64,000 bases of DNA from Calothrix sp. NIES-4101 (GTDB lineage: Bacteria > Cyanobacteriota > Cyanobacteriia > Cyanobacteriales > Nostocaceae): contig AP018280.1 in the NCBI GenBank assembly GCA_004296455.1, forward strand, positions 2,046,001 through 2,110,000, written 5' to 3'. A program made the position numbers and the translations under genes. The first letter of the stretch is position 1. Every line of letters begins with the position of its first letter. The notes under the pieces were generated by a model. That model had not been told where the DNA came from, ran no database searches, and saw only the letters and a list, made by a program, of their open reading frames with translations. Below are positions 59,849 to 64,000 of this stretch, piece after piece.

Positions 59849-60517
59849 ATGTCTGATTGGATAATAACGAATGTAACTCAAATCATCTATTCCTTGGGCT
59901 ACCTGGGAATAGGTTTAATGATGTTCCTGGAAAATCTTTTTCCACCGATACCTTCAGAATTAATTATGCCTTTAGCAGGCTTTACTGCTAACGAAAAGGC
60001 AGTGGCAGCAGTAAAAGCTTTGGGTAAATTACCGCCTGAAGTCGTACCTCTGAATATATTCGGGGTATTTTTGGCAGGATTGATAGGCTCAGTTATCGGG
60101 GGACTAGTTTGGTACTACCCAGGAAAAATGCTTGGTGAAAAACGTTTGAAACAACTCGCTGACAAATACGGCAAGTGGATAACCGTATCCAGTCACGATA
60201 TCACCAAAGCCAACCAGTGGTTCGCACGTCGAGGAAGTACAGCAGTATTCATCGGCAGACTGGTACCAGGAATACGAACTTTAATATCAGTTCCAGCCGG
60301 AATTAGTAATATGCCTCTAATTCCATTCCTATTTTATACAACTGTAGGTAGCGCCCTGTGGGTAGGTTTGCTAACATACTCAGGATACGTGTTAGGTAGC
60401 CAATATGAACTTGTGGACAAGTACCTTGCTCCCGTATCCAAAATTGTTTTGGCAGGTCTTCTACTGGGCTCATGCTTTTGGATATTTAAGCGCAAACAAA
60501 AGCGCAGAAGCAGATAA
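59849..60517 (+). CDS. DedA-family membrane protein
   Basis: 222 residues with four or five hydrophobic segments. Family features: LGIGLMMFLENLFPPIPSEL (first re-entrant region with the E-x-x-x-P-P-P-SE motif), FLAGLIGSVIGGLVWYYPGK, and FARRGSTAVFIGRLVPGIRT with the conserved F-x-G-R-x-x-P-x-x-R. DedA proteins work in lipid carrier (undecaprenyl phosphate) recycling and membrane homeostasis, inferred from relatives. The basic tail (KRKQKRRSR) is cytoplasmic. Monocistronic. Confidence 0.9.
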   Translation: MSDWIITNVTQIIYSLGYLGIGLMMFLENLFPPIPSELIMPLAGFTANEKAVAAVKALGKLPPEVVPLNIFGVFLAGLIGSVIGGLVWYYPGKMLGEKRLKQLADKYGKWITVSSHDITKANQWFARRGSTAVFIGRLVPGIRTLISVPAGISNMPLIPFLFYTTVGSALWVGLLTYSGYVLGSQYELVDKYLAPVSKIVLAGLLLGSCFWIFKRKQKRRSR

Positions 60518-60797
60518 AACGCCATTGCAACGCAATGGATGCATTTACCCTCAACAGGCATTAGAGCTAGTTCAACAAGCTTTAACCCCTAATATTTTTG
60601 TGACTAATTTATTCAGTTAATATAAAGCGCGAAATAGACAAAGACAATTTTTTGCGCTAGTCTTTGATAGTTTTTAGCGTATTTCTAGCTACATTTGAAT
60701 TCTTGACAGATTTCTAGTACCTGCATTTTTTGGTACTCGTATTTTTGTAAGATGGGCGTGATAATTTGTTAAAGCTGAGTAACTACTAGGAGCTTTC

Positions 60798-61973
60798 ATG
60801 ACAGACCAACAACCAAGCAACTCTTCGCCAATCAGTGCAGCGACTCCAATGAACGCTGCTTCAATACCAATGAATCGCGTTTCGGCATCAACACCGATGA
60901 ACGCAAATCCTTTGAATACTGTCCCTAAACCGGGCAATGGCATAGGTAAAAATATTCTCAGCGTCGATTTAGGTAGAACTTCAACAAAAACTTCTGTCAG
61001 TCGCGAACCGAATAATGTTGTATTTATTCCTTCTAATGTCAAAAAAATGACAATGGAAGAAGTCCGCAGTGGAGTTTTTGAAGTTCGTGCAACTGACCCA
61101 TTGATGGATTTATGGATGGAGTTTCAAGGAAGTGGATATGCAATAGGTCAGCTAGCAGCTGACTTTGGCGCAAATTTAGGTGTTGGTCAATCGAAGGTAG
61201 AAGACGCGCTGGCAAAGGTTTTATCTTGCGCTGGTTACTTTAAACTTCAAGACGAGATTTCCGTAGTTTTGAGTTTGCCCTATCACTCTCAAGAGCAATT
61301 CGAGCGTGAGAAAAATCAGTTAATCAGTCAAATTAGTGGTCCCCACATCATGAATTTCCGTGGTGAGACTGTGAATTTGAATGTTACAAAAGTATGGATT
61401 ATGCCCGAAGGCTATGGTAGCTTGTTGTGGTGTGAAGCTCAACCGAAAAAAGGACCAACAACACCCGACTTTACTAAAGTTTCGGTAGCAATTGTGGATA
61501 TCGGGCATCAAACAATTGACTGCTTGATGGTTGATAACTTCCGCTTTGCACGTGGTGCTTCCAAGAGTGAAGAATTTGGGATGAACAAGTTTTATGAATT
61601 GGTAGCAGCTGAAATCGAAGGCTCAGATGCCCAATCATTGTCATTGATTTCGGCAGTAAACCGTCCCAAAGGCGATCGCTTCTACCGTCCTCGTGGTGCT
61701 AGCAAGCCAACCAATCTAGATGATTTTTTACCGAATCTCACGGAGATGTTCTCGCGAGAAATTTGTAACCGTGTACTCGCATGGATACCCGAACGTGTTA
61801 CCGATGTGATTTTGACTGGTGGTGGTGGTGAGTTTTTCTGGGAAGATATCCAAAGACTGCTGAAAGAAGCAAAAATTAACGCTCATTTAGCAGCTCCATC
61901 CCGTCAAGCTAATGCTTTAGGGCAGTATATTTATGGAGAAGCACAGCTATCCAATCGCTCCGCTAAGGCTTAA
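60798..61973 (+). CDS. ParM-like actin homologue (chromosomal)
   Basis: 391 residues. The N-terminal 45 are low-complexity with repeated TPMNA/IPMN units (SAATPMNAASIPMNRVSAST). The actin-like ATPase domain runs from about 53: NILSVDLGRTSTKTSVS (phosphate 1), VSVAIVDIGHQTIDCLMVDN (phosphate 2, with DIGHQT) and VTDVILTGGGGEFFWEDI (adenosine motif). This is the StbA/ParM type. The ParR-like gene follows five bases on. Plasmid ParM filaments push DNA apart, but in multicellular cyanobacteria a chromosomal pair of this type has, as I recall, been reported as a cortical cytoskeleton affecting cell shape (CorM/CorR). Start ATG with AGGAGC upstream. Confidence 0.85.
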   Translation: MTDQQPSNSSPISAATPMNAASIPMNRVSASTPMNANPLNTVPKPGNGIGKNILSVDLGRTSTKTSVSREPNNVVFIPSNVKKMTMEEVRSGVFEVRATDPLMDLWMEFQGSGYAIGQLAADFGANLGVGQSKVEDALAKVLSCAGYFKLQDEISVVLSLPYHSQEQFEREKNQLISQISGPHIMNFRGETVNLNVTKVWIMPEGYGSLLWCEAQPKKGPTTPDFTKVSVAIVDIGHQTIDCLMVDNFRFARGASKSEEFGMNKFYELVAAEIEGSDAQSLSLISAVNRPKGDRFYRPRGASKPTNLDDFLPNLTEMFSREICNRVLAWIPERVTDVILTGGGGEFFWEDIQRLLKEAKINAHLAAPSRQANALGQYIYGEAQLSNRSAKA

Positions 61974-61978
61974 AACTG

Positions 61979-62503
61979 ATGTTCCAATGGTCAAAAAAAG
62001 AAGTTAAATCGATTACGTTCAATCCAGGGGTCGCTGACGAAAGTTTACTTGCGCTGATCGAAAGCCATTTGGAAAAAAACCCCAACCAATCGTTCAGCGA
62101 CCTCTGCAAAGATGCCTTATGGCAAGCTTTGTGCGTACCAGAATCAGTACGTCCCATCCAACCAAAAACAAATGTAAATCCTGTTCCCCTCAATACAGTT
62201 ACTAACAGTAGTGGGGAACCTAGAATTGCTGATTTACACCGTCAAGTTGCTGACCTTGAGGAGCGCTTTTATACTAAAGAATCCAATCGTTTGGATGCAG
62301 TAGAACGCCAATTGATGCAACTAAGTCAACAAGTTGCACAGTTGGCCATTATGGTAACACAAGGTGTTAGCGTCCAAGTTTTACCAAACCAATCGTCACC
62401 TTTATCTGGAGTAGCCACTAATAATATGTCTGCTCCTACAAGCCCTCCTCAAGAAGTTGACCCTGTTATCAGTCGTCTCAGTCAGCTTGTAGATGATTTT
62501 TAA
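61979..62503 (+). CDS. ParR-like partner of the ParM homologue
   Basis: 174 residues. The N-terminal 60 (MFQWSKKEVKSITFNPGVAD, ESLLALIESHLEKNPNQSFS, DLCKDALWQAL) resemble the ribbon-helix-helix DNA-binding domain of ParR/StbB proteins. Residues 90-130 form a coiled coil (IADLHRQVADLEERFYTKES, LDAVERQLMQLSQQVAQLAI). The C-terminal tail (VDPVISRLSQLVDDF) ends in a short amphipathic helix like the ParR tail that binds ParM filaments. Role: filament capping or recruitment partner. Whether it binds DNA or membrane here is unknown. Ends with a perfect terminator hairpin. Confidence 0.75.
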   Translation: MFQWSKKEVKSITFNPGVADESLLALIESHLEKNPNQSFSDLCKDALWQALCVPESVRPIQPKTNVNPVPLNTVTNSSGEPRIADLHRQVADLEERFYTKESNRLDAVERQLMQLSQQVAQLAIMVTQGVSVQVLPNQSSPLSGVATNNMSAPTSPPQEVDPVISRLSQLVDDF

Positions 62504-62543
62504 CAATTTATCAGGGTGAGTTCTTTGTACTCTAATTTAGAAG

Positions 62544-62570
62544 CTCCTTAATAGGATATCTATTAAGGAG
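62544..62570 (+). terminator. Terminator after the ParM/ParR-like operon
   Basis: CTCCTTAATAG (62544-62554) pairs perfectly with CTATTAAGGAG (62560-62570) over a 5-base loop, followed by TATTGTTTTA. Confidence 0.8.
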
Positions 62571-62588
62571 TATTGTTTTAGGTAATTA

Positions 62589-63077
62589 GGGCTTGCTGAA
62601 AAAGTAGAGAGAATTTATCTCAGTGCATATGAACTACAAGGGCATTGAGCAATGATTAGTTGATGTTATAGATTTGACATTTTGAATAATTTCAGGCAAT
62701 AATGAATTTCCAAAATATGAAATTTCCAAAAAATAGATAAAAAAATGACTATCGGCCGAATATGTGGTTGGCTTATGCTTACGATTCTGTTGTCTATACT
62801 GGTTTTATTCTCTTCGTACAGCCATAGTTGTTGGCGATAAACTTCTCCAAGACCAGCAGCATTTTATATTTTTTACTTAATTTTTCCAGACTTGCTCCCA
62901 CATTTATTAGCTCATCAACTCTCTTTTTCTGTACATTGTTTTCTCTGATATCAGTATCCCCTGGCTGCGGTGATGCAAGTATTTTTCCCTATTCTTGCCT
63001 TTTTTCTTGCACCTGGATATATTTCCCTGGTTTGATATCCTTGCACAGACTCCTTTTTCTCTTTTTTCAGCGAGCCC
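62589..63077 (-). mobile_element. Degenerate insertion sequence (489 bp) with terminal inverted repeats
   Basis: GGGCTTGCTGAAAAAG at 62589-62604 matches the complement of 63061-63077 (GGGCTCGCTGAAAAAAG) with one substitution and one extra base. Inside, the reverse strand carries transposase fragments: VQEKRQE-stop-GKILASPQPG, VQKKRVDELINVGASLEKLS and KKYKMLL. After a frameshift near 62850 comes GLGEVYRQQLWLYEENKTS and NRIVSISQPHIRP, whose VSISQPHxRPIV motif is well known in IS5/IS1182-like transposases. The N-terminal and C-terminal catalytic parts are missing, so the copy is dead. The rest of 62504-63129 holds only the operon terminator. Confidence 0.7.
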
Positions 63078-63129
63078 TATTTAAACCACTTGTATAAAAT
63101 AAGAAAAAGTAGTTGCTAATAGTTGCTTG

Positions 63130-63546
63130 TTAAAACCGCGTCACATCTAACTTAATGCCTGAGTCAAGTTTTGGAACTTGAAAATACTGAATTTTTTCCC
63201 CCAATTCTGGAGTCTGATTCTTTTCTACTACCGGACATTGGCGAAAAAATGAGCCGGGATTTTTGATTATCTCATTGGGATCAATTTTGCGACAGTCTTC
63301 TTCACGAATTATAGAAATAGAACTGACTGAATCGTTCAAATTATTTGTTGTCTTGCTGCTATTATCCCAACGATTATTAATCGTTGCAGCCTCAGTTGTT
63401 AAATCAGTCGCTTGATTGTAGTGCGATGCTTCTTCTTCCAGATAATTACTTTGATTATTAATTTGGTTGGCGGATACAGATTGGTTCGAGAAAGCTACTG
63501 TGATTGTAACCATTGTCATAACTAAGGAAAGCGGCGAACATTTCAT
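63130..63546 (-). CDS. Small exported protein, unknown
   Basis: 138 residues from the ATG at 63546 (MKCSPLSLVMTMVTITVAFS), giving a Sec signal peptide with SVSANQ cleavage region; the open frame extends to 63657 with an unlikely leader. The mature part is Asn/Ser/Thr-rich (QINNQSNYLEEEASHYNQAT) with a small conserved-looking end, REEDCRKIDPNEIIKNPGSF and FRQCPVV, whose two cysteines could form a disulfide. Function unknown. Monocistronic. Confidence 0.6.
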   Translation of the reverse strand: MKCSPLSLVMTMVTITVAFSNQSVSANQINNQSNYLEEEASHYNQATDLTTEAATINNRWDNSSKTTNNLNDSVSSISIIREEDCRKIDPNEIIKNPGSFFRQCPVVEKNQTPELGEKIQYFQVPKLDSGIKLDVTRF

Positions 63547-64000
63547 AAGTAGAAACCTAAATGCGAAGTCCGGTGCTGATATATAACAACGAGTATAACC
63601 ACAGCAGAACAAAAGTGTAATGAATCTAACTATTAATCCAATGTTTTTAGTCCACACATCAATTACTTATAATTCAGTACGTGATTACAACCAAAACAGA
63701 AGAAGAGATTGTATTGCTTTACACTTCTATCGCTTGAGATTGATATTTAGTTAAATCTACTTACTTAATGTTGAATTTTGTATAGTGTTTCCCTACCTAG
63801 TAATCGCAATTCACCAAAATAGTCCAGCACGCAGATTCAATGGGGTTAAAAACTGCGATAAAAGACCACTAAAAATTATGTATTATTATCAATTAAATAA
63901 TTAATATGAACTAAGTTTTAAAAGCTATTAAGTTTGGTAAAAAAGAGTAAAATACAAGAGATTATATCTCAGTTACGAAGGAAACGCTATATTTTGTAAT
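63547..64000. other. 454-bp region to the window edge, no gene seen
   Basis: AT-rich sequence upstream of the exported-protein gene. It should contain that gene's promoter; no RNA gene, repeat or coding frame that I can support. Confidence 0.4.

Noticed and set aside
62828-63097. 89-residue forward frame
   Set aside because: Antisense to the transposase fragments of the IS relic; hydrophobic only because it reads an AT-rich strand.

Overview
The window is chromosomal DNA of a filamentous, probably heterocyst-forming cyanobacterium (Nostocales type; the genus cannot be fixed from sequence alone). The evidence is the very frequent HIP1 octamer GCGATCGC, AT-rich composition, an adjacent Flv3/Flv1 flavodiiron pair with the cyanobacterial C-terminal flavin-reductase domain, a sigma-like/DUF1822 gene pair, an orthocaspase, a PIN toxin with a HicB-like partner, and a chromosomal ParM/ParR-like pair of the kind seen in multicellular cyanobacteria.

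Layout. 1-12.1 kb: 5' part of glyS, a secreted WD40 protein, a Ca2+/H+ antiporter, a GH57 glycoside hydrolase, a toxin-antitoxin pair whose toxin has a late stop codon, a MITE-like repeat, and the DUF1822/sigma-like pair. 12.1-20.5 kb: a glutathione S-transferase gene broken by one nonsense codon, an orthocaspase, two small membrane/exported proteins, and flv3-flv1. 21.1-40.1 kb: an integrated mobile element of about 19 kb in the 3' half of a tRNA-Lys(CTT) gene. 40.1-64 kb: ordinary chromosome, including a nitroreductase, a short HtrA-type protease, an M28 lipoprotein peptidase, an orphan beta-propeller-like protein, a NarL-type response regulator, a BglII-like restriction-modification system with a frameshifted nuclease, a TPR protein, an EF-G-like GTPase, pyrE, tRNA-Met, a CorC-type transporter, queC, a Gfo/Idh/MocA oxidoreductase, a DedA protein, the ParM/ParR-like pair and an IS relic.

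The element is the most interesting region. It is bounded by 127-bp imperfect direct repeats and carries a tyrosine integrase beside the left repeat, a zinc-ribbon cluster, and a hairpin/iteron control region. It also has an operon of at least seven tightly overlapping small genes ending in a membrane-anchored FtsK/HerA-type ATPase, a divergent ribbon-helix-helix regulator, and a DUF3854-VapE primase-helicase with six 9-bp iterons inside its gene. The rest is a DUF6527 protein, an N-acetylmuramoyl-L-alanine amidase followed by an overlapping holin-like gene, and a late block of beta-rich, polyproline and membrane proteins that resemble virion components. I see no large terminase, portal, HK97-type capsid protease, tail tube or tape measure. 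The simplest reading is a provirus or phage satellite of a type I cannot assign, possibly a tailless, membrane-containing phage that packages through the ATPase; this is inference.

Several genes are visibly decaying by single events: the PIN toxin, the glutathione S-transferase, the restriction nuclease and two transposase remnants. A hairpin family with ATATCCCC/GGGGATAT arms follows several genes and may serve as their terminators. Five coding genes too short for routine ORF calling are reported: 25044-25196, 25183-25359, 26520-26672, 31579-31734 and 35637-35795.
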